This document shows positions 24,945 to 34,771 of a stretch of DNA of 64,000 nucleotides, piece after piece. The DNA comes from Deltaproteobacteria bacterium (GTDB lineage: Bacteria; Myxococcota_A; Polyangia; Nannocystales; Nannocystaceae). The position numbers were made by a program, and so were the translations under genes. The stretch is from the NCBI GenBank assembly GCA_016709225.1, contig JADJEE010000001.1, positions 2,790,001-2,854,000 on the forward strand. The letters are read 5' to 3'. The first letter of the stretch is position 1, and each line of letters starts with the position of its first letter. The notes beneath the pieces are model-generated. The model searched no databases. It had not been told where the DNA came from and was given only the letters and a program-made list of their open reading frames with translations.

Positions 24945-26788
24945 GCTCGACCTTCGAGGCCCGCAGCGCCCAGCTCCGCGAGGTCCACCTCGCGCACGTG
25001 CACCACGAAGGCGACCGGCTGTTCCGGCTGCTGCTCCCGCTGCAGTGGGCGGTCGCGGTCGTGCTCGCGCTCGCAACCACCCCGTTCACGTTCGCCGGGG
25101 CATCGCGAGCGATCCATCCGCACGTATGGATCGCCCTCGTGGGCGGCGCGGCGCTCACGGCAGCCCCGCTGGCGCTGATCTGGGCCCAGCCGGGCCGACG
25201 GCTCACGCGGCACGTCGTCGTCGTCGCACAGATGCTGTTCTCGGGCCTGCTGATCCACGTGACGGGCGGCCGCATCGAGACCCACTTCCACGTGTTCGGA
25301 TCGCTGGCGTTCATCGCGTTCTATCGCGACCCCGCGCTGCTGGTGACGGCGACCCTCGCGGTGACCGCCGATCATGTGGGCCGTGGGTGGCTGTGGCCCG
25401 CCGCGGTCTACGGCGTGCCGAACCCGGCCTGGTGGCGCTTCCTCGAGCACGCCGCGTGGATGGTGTTCGAGGACATCGTGCTCGCCATGGGCATCCATCG
25501 CTCGCTCGCGGACATCCGCCGCATCGCCGAGCGCGAGGCCGCGCTGACCCAGGTCAACGATCTCGTCGAGCAGCAGGTCAACGAGCGCACCGCCGAGCTC
25601 GCCGCGAGCCGTGAACAGTTCCGATCGCTGGTCGAGACCACACAGGCGATCCCGTGGGAGGTCGATCTGCGTTCCGGGGTCACGACCTACATCGGGCCCA
25701 AGGTCGAGGCCATGCTGGGCTACCCCCCCACGCACTTCGGCGCGGCCCATGTCTTCACCACGTTGGTCCATCGCGACGACCTCCCGCAGATGCAGCGCAT
25801 CAGCGCCGAGGTGGCGCAGACCGATGCCGAGCTGGAGCTCGAGTGCGAGCTGCGATTCGTCGCCGCCGACGGCCATCTGGTCCACACGCGCAGCCTCCTG
25901 TCCGCCCTCGGCAGCCGCGAGCGGCGGGTGCTGCGAGGGGTCTCGATCGACATCTCGCGGCAGAAGCAGCTGGAGGCCGACGCGCGCGCCGCCCATCGCA
26001 TCCAGTCGCTCGGCCGCGTCGCCGCCAGCGTCGCGCACGAGGTCAATACCCCGCTGCAGTACATCGGTGACAATGTCCGCTTCCTCGCCGACGCCGCGCG
26101 GCGGCTGATCCAGGCCGTCGACCGCATCGGTGTCGCGTCCGGGCCGACGGCGGACACGGACATGCACCGCAAGGTGGTGGAGATCCTGCGGCGCGCCAAG
26201 ATCGACCGCATCCGCAGCGGCATCGAGGGTGCCCACGACGCCGCGACCCTCGGTCTGGAACAGGTGCGCCAGATCGTTCGCGCCCTGCAGAGCCTCACGG
26301 GTGGCCAGCAGCACGGCGCGGGCAGCATCGTGGGCGACGAGTGCGTGCGCACGGCGGTGGTGCTGGCCCATGCCGAGTTTCCCGAGATCGCCTACGAGAT
26401 CGAGCTCGAGCCGCTCGGTGCGATCGCCGGTGACGGGGTCGCGATCGGGCAGGCTGTGCTGGGCCTGCTGCGCAACGCAGCCGAGGCCACGCGGGAGCAC
26501 TTGCCCGCCGGGGCGCACGGGCGCATCGAGGTCCGCGGCCGTCGCGACGAGGACCGCATCGCGATCGAGGTCCGCGACTTCGCAGGTGGCATCCCGGTGG
26601 AGATCCGCGAGCGCCTGTTCGAGCCCTTCTTCACCACCCGCGGCGAGGGCCACGGCGCAGGCGAGGGCCTGCATCGCATCCGCGACATCGTCGAGGGGCA
26701 ACATCACGGCCAGCTGGTCGTGCACCACGAGTCCGACGGCACCACGTTCACCGTGCTGCTCCCCTGCACCCTCGCGCTCGCGGCGTGA
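24941..26788 (+). CDS. Membrane PAS sensor histidine kinase
   Basis: A 615-residue sensor kinase. Residues about 25-190 hold four to six membrane helices, including the THFHVFGSLAFIAFYRDP segment typical of a class of integral sensor domains. A coiled stretch (190-225) and a PAS domain (about 225-345) follow. The dimerisation/phosphoacceptor motif is SVAHEVNTPLQYIGDN with His366. The ATP-binding domain has LGLLRNAAEATRE (N box) and FFTTRGEGHGAGEGL (G2 box). The G1 box reads VRDFAGGIPVEIRE, with D-F-A-G-G instead of D-x-G-x-G; activity is still likely. ATGA overlap with the upstream gene; the FIST gene follows at 26815. Confidence 0.92.
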   Translation: MSSTFEARSAQLREVHLAHVHHEGDRLFRLLLPLQWAVAVVLALATTPFTFAGASRAIHPHVWIALVGGAALTAAPLALIWAQPGRRLTRHVVVVAQMLFSGLLIHVTGGRIETHFHVFGSLAFIAFYRDPALLVTATLAVTADHVGRGWLWPAAVYGVPNPAWWRFLEHAAWMVFEDIVLAMGIHRSLADIRRIAEREAALTQVNDLVEQQVNERTAELAASREQFRSLVETTQAIPWEVDLRSGVTTYIGPKVEAMLGYPPTHFGAAHVFTTLVHRDDLPQMQRISAEVAQTDAELELECELRFVAADGHLVHTRSLLSALGSRERRVLRGVSIDISRQKQLEADARAAHRIQSLGRVAASVAHEVNTPLQYIGDNVRFLADAARRLIQAVDRIGVASGPTADTDMHRKVVEILRRAKIDRIRSGIEGAHDAATLGLEQVRQIVRALQSLTGGQQHGAGSIVGDECVRTAVVLAHAEFPEIAYEIELEPLGAIAGDGVAIGQAVLGLLRNAAEATREHLPAGAHGRIEVRGRRDEDRIAIEVRDFAGGIPVEIRERLFEPFFTTRGEGHGAGEGLHRIRDIVEGQHHGQLVVHHESDGTTFTVLLPCTLALAA

Positions 26789-26803
26789 GCAATTCGTCGT
26801 ACG

Positions 26804-26808
26804 AAGGA
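26804..26808 (+). promoter_or_regulatory. Shine-Dalgarno that sets the FIST gene start
   Basis: AAGGA lies 6 nt before the ATG at 26815. A GTG at 26785 overlaps the stop of the upstream kinase (GTGA) but has a weaker site, so 26815 is preferred. Confidence 0.55.
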
Positions 26809-26814
26809 AATCAG

Positions 26815-27924
26815 ATGCCGACCGCTTCGCCCAGACGTGCGTCCACGACGCAGACCGATCCGGATCTCGCAGCCGCCGAGATCGCGGCGCAGCTCGGCGA
26901 CGCCACCGCGGGCGGCGTCGTGTTCTTCTGCGCCGCGTCGTTCGACCTGCCACGCCTCGCGGCCGCGCTGCGACGCCACATCGCTGGACCGATGACCGGC
27001 TGCACCAGCGCGGGCCAGATCGGGCCGAGCGGTTTCCAACCCGACGGCATCGTCGCGGTGGGTTTCCCGGCCAGCTGCTGCACGCTCCGGATCTACCCGC
27101 TCACACGCCTGCATCAGTGTGAGCTCGAAGCGGCGGCGATCGCCCAGGCCGTCGAACGTGACCTCGGGCAATCGCCCGCGCGCAACTCGTTCGGCCTGCT
27201 CCTCATCGACGGGCTGTCACTCGCCGAGGAGCGGGTCGCGTCGGCGCTCTTCCAGGAGCTCGGCCAGCTGCCGTTGGTCGGCGGCTCCGCCGGCGACGAC
27301 CTGGCGTTCGCCCACACCCATGTGTTCATCGACGACGCCTTCGTCGAGGGCGCCGCCGTGCTTGCCGTCGTGTCGACCGACCTGCCTGTGCGGCCGCTCA
27401 AGTTCGAGCACTTCGAGAGCACCGGCAAGCGCATGGTGGTGACCGGGGCCGACCCCGCACGGCGCCTCGTGACGACGCTGAACGGCTATCCGGCCGCCGA
27501 GTTCTACGCGGGCATGCTCGGCGTGGACGTCGAACAGCTGGACGCGCCCACCACCTCGGCGGCGCCGATCATGCTGCGGGTGGGCGACGACTACTGCGTG
27601 CGATCGATCGCGCGTGTGAACCCCGACCGCAGCCTCACGCTGCTGTGCGCGGTCGATCAGGGCACGGTGCTCAACCTCGGTCGGGGCGGCGACATCCTAT
27701 CGCAGCTCGAGCGAGAGCTGCCGGCGAGCGACGACGCCGTCGTGATCGGTTGCGACTGCATCCTGCGTCGTCTCGAGCTCGAGCGTCGCGGCCTCGCCGA
27801 CGCGGTCGGTCGCTACCTCGGTCGGCACAACGTGGTGGGCTTCAGCACCTACGGCGAGCAGTACAACGGAACCCACCTCAACCAGACGTTCGTGGGCGTC
27901 GCGATCGGGGATGTCCGTGGCTGA
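26815..27924 (+). CDS. FIST sensory domain protein
   Basis: A 369-residue soluble protein made of the FIST_N and FIST_C domains. These are predicted ligand sensors (amino acids have been proposed) found with bacterial signalling modules. Characteristic parts are MTGCTSAGQIGPSGFQPDGI near the start, LPLVGGSAGDDLAF in the middle and NVVGFSTYGEQYNGTHLNQT at the end. No enzymatic motif. It sits between two histidine kinases in a run of overlapping genes, so it probably supplies a sensory input to the soluble kinase at 27911, whose start lies inside its last codons. A GTG start at 26785 would add ten residues. Confidence 0.88.
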   Translation: MPTASPRRASTTQTDPDLAAAEIAAQLGDATAGGVVFFCAASFDLPRLAAALRRHIAGPMTGCTSAGQIGPSGFQPDGIVAVGFPASCCTLRIYPLTRLHQCELEAAAIAQAVERDLGQSPARNSFGLLLIDGLSLAEERVASALFQELGQLPLVGGSAGDDLAFAHTHVFIDDAFVEGAAVLAVVSTDLPVRPLKFEHFESTGKRMVVTGADPARRLVTTLNGYPAAEFYAGMLGVDVEQLDAPTTSAAPIMLRVGDDYCVRSIARVNPDRSLTLLCAVDQGTVLNLGRGGDILSQLERELPASDDAVVIGCDCILRRLELERRGLADAVGRYLGRHNVVGFSTYGEQYNGTHLNQTFVGVAIGDVRG

Positions 27925-28990
27925 CCAAGACGAGCTCCACGCTCGGATCTCGCAGCTCGAGCGGGCGCTCGCCGCCAGCGAGGGCACGGTTGCCGCGCTG
28001 ATGGATGCCGCCGAGGAGAGCAACGCGAAGGTGCTCAGTGCCGCCGCGGTCGCCCAGCAGAGCCACCGACTCGCGCAGGTCATCGCGCGCAAGACCCAGG
28101 AAAGCGATGCCCAGCGCGAGGCGCTCGCGCGGGCCCTGCGGGAGCTCACCGCCGCGCAGACCGAGCTGACCCACTCGCAGAAGCTCACCGCCATCGGACA
28201 GCTCGCCGCTGGCGTCGCGCACGAGATCAACACGCCGATCCAGTACGTCGGCGACAACCTCACCTTCCTGCAGAAGGTGTTCGAGCAGGTGCTGCCCGTG
28301 CTGCAGGCCGCGGCCGCGGCCGCGGCCGACGAGGCGGACGGGCGCGCGCGTCTGAGCACGCTGCTCGCGAAGCTCCGGCTCCCGCGCATCGCCACGCAGG
28401 TGCCTCGCGCGATCGAGCAGTCGCTCGACGGCGTGAGCCGGGTCGCGAAGATCGTCGGCGCGATGAAGGACTTCTCGCACCCCAGCGGCGGCGAGATGTC
28501 CGAGGTCGATCTCCGCAAGACCATCGAGTCGACCGTCACGATCGCCCGCAACGAGTGGAAGTACGTCGCCGAGCTCGAGCTCGACATCCCGGATGATCTG
28601 CCGCCCGTGTTGTGTCTGCGCGACGAGCTGAACCAGGTGGTCCTGAACCTCGTCGTGAACGCTGCCCATGCCATCGCGGCCGTGGTCGGCGAGAGCGGCG
28701 CTCACGGCACCATTCGCGTGTCGGCGTCGGTGGCGGACGACTGGTGCGAGATCCGCGTCTCCGATACCGGCATCGGCATCCCGCCCGAGCTCCGCGAGAA
28801 GGTCTTCGAGCCCTTCTTCACGACGAAGCCGGTCGGCAAGGGCACCGGCCAGGGCCTCGCGATCGCGTACGCGGTGATCGTCGAGAAACACCACGGCATG
28901 CTGACGCTCGAGTCCGAGGTCGGCCGTGGCACGACGTTCATCATCCGCATCCCGAGCGAGCGCTCGATGCCACAATTGGAGGCTGCGTGA
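27911..28990 (+). CDS. Soluble sensor histidine kinase
   Basis: A 359-residue kinase without membrane helices. Residues 1-90 are a predicted coiled coil (ISQLERALAASEG; REALARALRELTAAQTEL). The phosphoacceptor motif GQLAAGVAHEINTPIQYVGDN contains His104. The ATPase domain has NQVVLNLVVNAAHAI (N box), VSDTGIGIPPELREKVF (G1) and GKGTGQGLAIAYAVI (G2), all intact. The H-box HEINTPxQYxGDN is nearly the same as in the membrane kinase at 24941, so the two are related. Overlaps the FIST gene by 14 bp and the receiver-HDOD gene by 4 bp. With no sensor domain of its own, input through the FIST protein is a reasonable inference. Confidence 0.92.
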   Translation: MSVADQDELHARISQLERALAASEGTVAALMDAAEESNAKVLSAAAVAQQSHRLAQVIARKTQESDAQREALARALRELTAAQTELTHSQKLTAIGQLAAGVAHEINTPIQYVGDNLTFLQKVFEQVLPVLQAAAAAAADEADGRARLSTLLAKLRLPRIATQVPRAIEQSLDGVSRVAKIVGAMKDFSHPSGGEMSEVDLRKTIESTVTIARNEWKYVAELELDIPDDLPPVLCLRDELNQVVLNLVVNAAHAIAAVVGESGAHGTIRVSASVADDWCEIRVSDTGIGIPPELREKVFEPFFTTKPVGKGTGQGLAIAYAVIVEKHHGMLTLESEVGRGTTFIIRIPSERSMPQLEAA

Positions 28991-30120
28991 AGATCCTGTT
29001 CGTAGACGACGAGGTGAAGATCCTCGAGGGACTCGAGCGTTCGCTGCTGATGGTCGCCGACGAGGACTGGGATCTCGAGTTCGTCGACAGCGGACCCAGG
29101 GCCCTGGCCCGACTGGCGGACGACGCGTTCGACGTCATCGTGACGGACATGCGCATGCCCGGCATGGACGGCGCCGAGGTGCTGCAGCGCGCGCGGGAGA
29201 TCGCGCCCTCGACCGCACGCATCGTGCTGTCGGGCCAGATGGAGGCATCCAGCGCCCTATCGGCGGTCGAACGCGCGCATCAGATCCTCAGCAAGCCCTG
29301 CGCCGCCGAGCAGCTCTGCGACATCCTGCGCTCGGCGGTACGCTTCCGACGGTTGCTCGACGGCGACGTGTTCCGTCGCGCGGTGGTGTCGGCCGATCGG
29401 CTGCCGGCCGCGCCCCACATCTACCGAGAGATCCGTGCCGAGCTCGATCGGGGCGACCCCGCCATCGCGCGTGTCGCCGTGATCGCGGCCAAGGACCCTG
29501 CCCTCACCGCGCGGCTGGTGCACGTGGCGAACTCGCCGTTCTTCGGTGGTGGGCGCCGCATCACCGGTGCCATCGAGGCCATCCAACGGCTGGGCCTGCC
29601 GGTGCTGGAGGCGCTCGCGGTCGCGGCCGCATTCGAGCACGCCGACGGTTCCTCGCGCGAGCTCGACGTGGTGGCACTGCAGGCCCGGGCGCTGCGGGTC
29701 GCGGAGCTCGCAGCTCGGCTCCGTGCCAGTGAGGCCGGCATGGCCTACCTCGCCGGTGTACTCACGGGCGTCGGCCACCTCGTGGTCGCGTCGGCGGTGC
29801 CTGACGAGTACGACACCACGCTCGTCGCGGCGCGCAAGAGCGGACGGAGGTTGTTCGTGGTCGAGCGCGAGCGGTGGGGCACGACCCACGCCGAGATCGG
29901 CGCGTACCTGCTGGCGCTGTGGGGGCTGCCCGATGCCATCGTCGACGCGGTCGCGCATCACGACGGGCCCTCGATCGCCGAGGTCGGCGTCGCGCCCCAG
30001 CTGGCTGCCGCGGTCGCCGTCGCCGCCGCGCTGGACGACGGCATGCCCCCGAGCGCCGAGGACGTCGCGCTGCTCGGTCCTGACGCACATGCGCTCATCC
30101 ACGCGGCGGAGGCGGCCTGA
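28987..30120 (+). CDS. Response regulator with HDOD output domain
   Basis: A 377-residue regulator. The receiver domain (residues 1-120) has FVDDEV acidic residues, phosphoacceptor Asp54 in VIVTDMRMPGMDG and Lys103 in ILSKPC, all intact. Residues about 135-330 form an HDOD domain (ARLVHVANSPFFGG, AIQRLGLPVLEALAVAAAF, WGTTHAEIGAYLLALWGLPD), a non-catalytic relative of HD phosphohydrolases used in signalling. The GTG start overlaps the kinase stop (GTGA), arguing for coupling with it. The output is unknown, since HDOD proteins have no DNA-binding part. Confidence 0.9.
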   Translation: MKILFVDDEVKILEGLERSLLMVADEDWDLEFVDSGPRALARLADDAFDVIVTDMRMPGMDGAEVLQRAREIAPSTARIVLSGQMEASSALSAVERAHQILSKPCAAEQLCDILRSAVRFRRLLDGDVFRRAVVSADRLPAAPHIYREIRAELDRGDPAIARVAVIAAKDPALTARLVHVANSPFFGGGRRITGAIEAIQRLGLPVLEALAVAAAFEHADGSSRELDVVALQARALRVAELAARLRASEAGMAYLAGVLTGVGHLVVASAVPDEYDTTLVAARKSGRRLFVVERERWGTTHAEIGAYLLALWGLPDAIVDAVAHHDGPSIAEVGVAPQLAAAVAVAAALDDGMPPSAEDVALLGPDAHALIHAAEAA

Positions 30121-30121
30121 A

Positions 30122-31246
30122 ATGTCTGCGCAGATCCGTGTGCTGTGTGTGGACGACGAGCCACGCGTGCTCGAGGGGCTCGAGCGCAACCTCGGCGAGG
30201 ACTTCGAGATCGTCACCGCCGAGGGTGGCGCCGCCGGCATCGAGGCGCTGGAGGCGTGCAAGGACTTCGACGTCGTCATCTCCGACATGCGCATGCCCAA
30301 GATGTCGGGCGCAGAGTTCCTGCGCCACGCCAGGGCGCTGGCCCCCGATGCCGCGCGGGTGCTGCTCACCGGCCAGTCCGACGCGGAGTCGGCCCGCGAG
30401 GCGGTGAACGAGGGCCAGATCTTCCGCTACCTCGTGAAGCCGTGCCCCGTCGACGAGCTCAGCCGCGTCATCGAGGCCGGCGCCGAGGCCAGGCGCCGCG
30501 TGCTCGCCGAGCGCGAGCTGCTCGACACCACGGTCAGCGGCTCGATCAAGCTGCTCGTCGAGGTGCTCCACCTCACCGCGCCGTCGTACTTCCGCGAGGC
30601 GCCGCTGGTCGCGAGCATGGTCGAGCACATGTGCACCAAGCTCGAGCTCCACGAGCCGTGGCGCTATCGCGCGGCGGCGATGCTGCACGGGCTCGGCTAC
30701 ATCGCACTGCCGGCGGAGCTGGTCGAGCGCCGACTCTCGGGCGCCGAGCTGACGGCGGCCGAGCAGCAGGAGGTCTTGGCGGTACCCGAGATCGGTGCGC
30801 GTCTGCTCGCCGAGGTGCCGCGCTTCCGCGAGGTCGCAGAGATGGTGCGGCGACACCTCGAGCCCCCACCGCCGCGCTTGCTCGACGACATCGCCCGCGG
30901 CGCGGCGATGATCCAGGTCGCGCTGGCGGTCCTGCACGACGTCACGCCGGTGCTGCGCGTCGCCCAGATCGCGCGCGCGCTGGCTGCGACGCTCCCACCC
31001 ATGCTACGACCGCTGGTCGAGCTGCTGCAGGACTTCCAGGCCCTCAGGGAGGAAGACGCCGTGGTCTCGGTGAAGATCGCCGAGCTGCGGCCGGGCATGG
31101 TGCTCGAAGAACCACTCGTGACGCGCAGTGGCAACGTGCTGTTCGCAAAGGGCAACGCGCTGACGCTGCCGCTGATCGAGCGCGTCCACCGGTTCCACCA
31201 GACCGCCGCCGTCGCCGAGCCGGTGCGGGTACGCCTCGCCGGGTGA
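30122..31246 (+). CDS. Response regulator with degenerate HD-GYP-like domain
   Basis: A 374-residue regulator starting one base after the previous stop. The receiver (residues 1-120) is complete: CVDDEP, Asp55 in VVISDMRMPKMSG, Lys106 in YLVKPC. The second part follows the HD-GYP layout (SIKLLVEVLHLTAP, then YRAAAMLHGLGYIALPAELV, then VPEIGARLLAEVP). However, the metal-binding HDIGK is replaced by HGLGY and no GYP motif is seen. It is therefore probably not a c-di-GMP phosphodiesterase. A short C-terminal segment (KIAELRPGMVLEEPLVTRSG) resembles tails of other HD-GYP-like regulators. Last gene of the operon, followed by a terminator hairpin. Confidence 0.87.
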   Translation: MSAQIRVLCVDDEPRVLEGLERNLGEDFEIVTAEGGAAGIEALEACKDFDVVISDMRMPKMSGAEFLRHARALAPDAARVLLTGQSDAESAREAVNEGQIFRYLVKPCPVDELSRVIEAGAEARRRVLAERELLDTTVSGSIKLLVEVLHLTAPSYFREAPLVASMVEHMCTKLELHEPWRYRAAAMLHGLGYIALPAELVERRLSGAELTAAEQQEVLAVPEIGARLLAEVPRFREVAEMVRRHLEPPPPRLLDDIARGAAMIQVALAVLHDVTPVLRVAQIARALAATLPPMLRPLVELLQDFQALREEDAVVSVKIAELRPGMVLEEPLVTRSGNVLFAKGNALTLPLIERVHRFHQTAAVAEPVRVRLAG

Positions 31247-31253
31247 GTCCACC

Positions 31254-31285
31254 CGTTCTTCGGCCGCGCGCGCAGCCGAAGAACG
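31254..31285. terminator. Bidirectional terminator hairpin
   Basis: Perfect 11-bp stem CGTTCTTCGGC / GCCGAAGAACG, loop of 10 nt, in the 52-bp gap between the convergent signalling operon and the SpoVR gene. No U-tract, but placement is ideal for both strands. Confidence 0.7.
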
Positions 31286-31298
31286 ACGACGTCAGGCC

Positions 31299-32800
31299 TC
31301 AGACCTTGAAGGCCTCGGGCTCCTCGGCGATGCCGATTTCACTGCCGTCGAAGCGGATGCGCTTGGGCTTGTCGTCGATCACGGTGAGCAGCGCGACCGG
31401 GCGTCGCCACACCCGCTCGACCGCACGCAGCGTGTCGCGGGCGTAGTCGAGCTTGAGGTCGGTGCCCTCGTGGCGGTGGCCGAGCAGCAGCTCGCCGCGA
31501 TTGAGGTAGTTGCTATCGACCACGTAGATGAACGGCTGGCCGAAGTTGGTCAGCGCGCCCAGCAGACGCTGCTTGATCTGATCGAACTCGCGGCTCTCGA
31601 TCTCGAGGCGACCGGTGCGACGGTTCTCCTGGAACGTGAAGTACTTCTGCTCGCGCGCGAAGTCCATCGTGAAGAACTCGTCGATGAAGGTGACGTCGTT
31701 GTAGAGCCGACGGACCTCGAAGATCTTGGCCTTGCCGAGGCCCAGGCGCTTGTCCCAGCCGGTGCGCTCGTCGAGCCGATCGCAGCGCTCCCACTCGGGT
31801 CCGAACTTGCCCTGATCCCAGCGGCGCTCGATGTCGCGGTACAGCTCCACGCCGAGCTTGTAGGGGTTCAGCTGGCCTGGCGCGCTGGCGAACACGCCCG
31901 ACACGACGTCGGCGTAGTCGATGACCTCGTCATCGCGCAGCGCCTTCTCGGTCATGATGCGCGAGTGCCAGTAGCTGGCCCAGCCCTCGTTCATGATCTT
32001 GGTCTGCATCTGCGGCAGGAAGTAGTAGGCCTCCTCGCGCAGGATGCCGAGCACGTCGGCCTCCCATGACTCGAGCGGCGCGAACTGCATCAAGAAGCCC
32101 AGCACGTCGCGCTCGGGCTGCAGCGGGTTCTTTCGCTTGGCCTCTTCCCGCTTCTCGCGTTGGCGCTGGCGCTGCTCGGCGACGAACTCGGGCGGGTTGA
32201 TGTAGTCCTCGAGGTACGTGCGCTGGTTCTGCAGCCGCACGCGGTCGTCGTCGTGGACCTCGGGCGTCGGCTCGGCCGCGCGCGGACGTGGATCACGATA
32301 GGCGAGCCACGGATCGATGAGGTTGTCGAGCGAGAGGCAGTTGTCGATGAAGCTCTCGACCGTGTTCACACCGTGGCGGTCCATGTAGCGCCGCACGCGG
32401 GCGGCGTTGTTCGCCATCAGATCGATCATGCGCCGGTCGGTGCGCGAGAAGTACTGGTTGTTGCGGAAGAAGTCGTTGTGGCCGTACACGTGGGCCATCA
32501 CGAGCTTCTGGTCGACCTGGCTGTTGCCCTCGAGCAGGTACGCGTAGCAAGGGTCGGTGTTGATCACCAGCTCGTAGATCTTCGAGAGCCCGTAGGTGTG
32601 GCTCTTGACCATGTGGTCGTATTCCATGCCGAAGCGCCAATGCGGATAGCGCACGGGGAAGCCACCGTAGCTGGCGATCTCGCACATCTGCCGGTAGTCG
32701 ACCATCTCGAAGACCTGCGGGAAGTAGCTGAGCCCGTAGGCGTCGGCGTAGCCCTGGATCTCGATCTGCAGCTCGCGCAGGTATGGCGGCAGCGGGGCCA

Positions 32801-32801
<1 letters not shown>
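31299..32801 (-). CDS. spoVR: SpoVR family protein
   Basis: A 500-residue cytoplasmic protein of the SpoVR/YcgB family, with highly conserved segments YGLSYFPQVFEMVDY, YPHWRFGMEYDHM, HVYGHNDFFRNN and NEGWASYWHSRIM. The molecular role is unknown. In Bacillus it affects spore cortex; in proteobacteria it is co-expressed with PrkA and DUF444 under starvation. The ATG has GGGAGG 6 nt upstream and overlaps the TGA of the DUF444 gene (TGATG), so the two are coupled. The serine kinase gene prkA, usually first in this operon, is missing here. Confidence 0.93.
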
Positions 32802-33910
<1,109 letters not shown>

Positions 33911-33954
33911 GATCTTGCTCTCGCGTCCCGCGTGGCAGCCCAGGTGCCACGTGT

Positions 33955-33990
33955 GGTGTCCGGCACGGTGTCTGGCATGGTATCAGGCTG
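33955..33990. repeat. Three degenerate 12-bp direct repeats
   Basis: GGTGTCCGGCAC, GGTGTCTGGCAT and GGTATCAGGCTG lie head-to-tail between the divergent DUF444 and Cys-rich lipoprotein genes, next to a GTGGCA/TGCCAC hairpin (33932-33950). Candidate regulator-binding array or a relic of a dispersed repeat. Confidence 0.4.
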
Positions 33991-34014
33991 ACCTTGCCCG
34001 TGTTGCCGGATTCG

Positions 34015-34536
34015 ATGGTCCCGAGTTGGTGCACTCCCACCTGGTTCGCACGCGCGGTTGGCCTCGCGGTTGGCCTCGCCGTGGCCGCGGCCGCGGCGTG
34101 CAACGGCGGGCCCGCCCCCGCCACGAGCGGGGACAGCGAGTCGGAGGGCGACGACGACGGCTGCGTCGCGTCGCCCGGCGGGGACGTCTGCGCGTGTGGC
34201 CACTTCGACGCACCGGCGGGCTGGGCCAGCGCGGCAGCATGCGGCGAGGCAGGCCAACAGTGCTGCGACGACGGCCTCGCGTGTACGTGCGCGACACCGC
34301 GGTGCTTCGCGTTCGCCGACGGCGGCTGCCGCTGCGCGGCCTTCGTGGTGGCGCCCGACGACGCGACCTCGGAGGTCGACACCTGCGAGGGCTTGGTGTG
34401 CTGCAATCGCGGCACCGACTGCGAGTGTGCGAGTGCCGTGCTGACCTGCACCGCCAGCGGCGCGGTCGACCACTGCGAGCCCGCCAACGTCGATCGCTGC
34501 GGCGGCGGCCTGACGGCGGTCGCGCAGTGCGGCTGA
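34015..34536 (+). CDS. Cysteine-rich lipoprotein, unknown function
   Basis: A 173-residue lipoprotein; a hydrophobic signal (VGLAVGLAVAAAAAC) ends in a lipobox. The mature part has an acidic Ser/Glu/Asp tether and about twenty cysteines in short-spaced pairs (VCACGHF, QQCCDDGLACTC, GGCRCAAF, LVCCNRGTDCEC), suggesting a small disulfide-knotted surface domain. I do not recognise the family. The ATG at 34015 is used; a TTG at 33994 is in frame. Divergent from DUF444 and separated from the sigma factor by 235 bp in which I see no gene. Confidence 0.75.
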   Translation: MVPSWCTPTWFARAVGLAVGLAVAAAAACNGGPAPATSGDSESEGDDDGCVASPGGDVCACGHFDAPAGWASAAACGEAGQQCCDDGLACTCATPRCFAFADGGCRCAAFVVAPDDATSEVDTCEGLVCCNRGTDCECASAVLTCTASGAVDHCEPANVDRCGGGLTAVAQCG

Positions 34537-34771
34537 ACCCGCGCGGATGCGCTGTGCCGGCGTAGCGACGCCAGGGCCGCCAGCGGCCCGTGATCCGCGG
34601 GCGTGCTCGCGACTCCTACGTGGTCGAGGTGCGAACTCGCGAGCGTGCAACCGCACCGCCCGGTCCCGCCCCGCCTCCGCCACGATGACGCGCCCGCCCC
34701 GTGCCCCCGACCGTTCCTACCTCCGCCTGCTCCGCCGGCTTGGCGCCGGCGAGCGCGATCGCTACCCTGAG

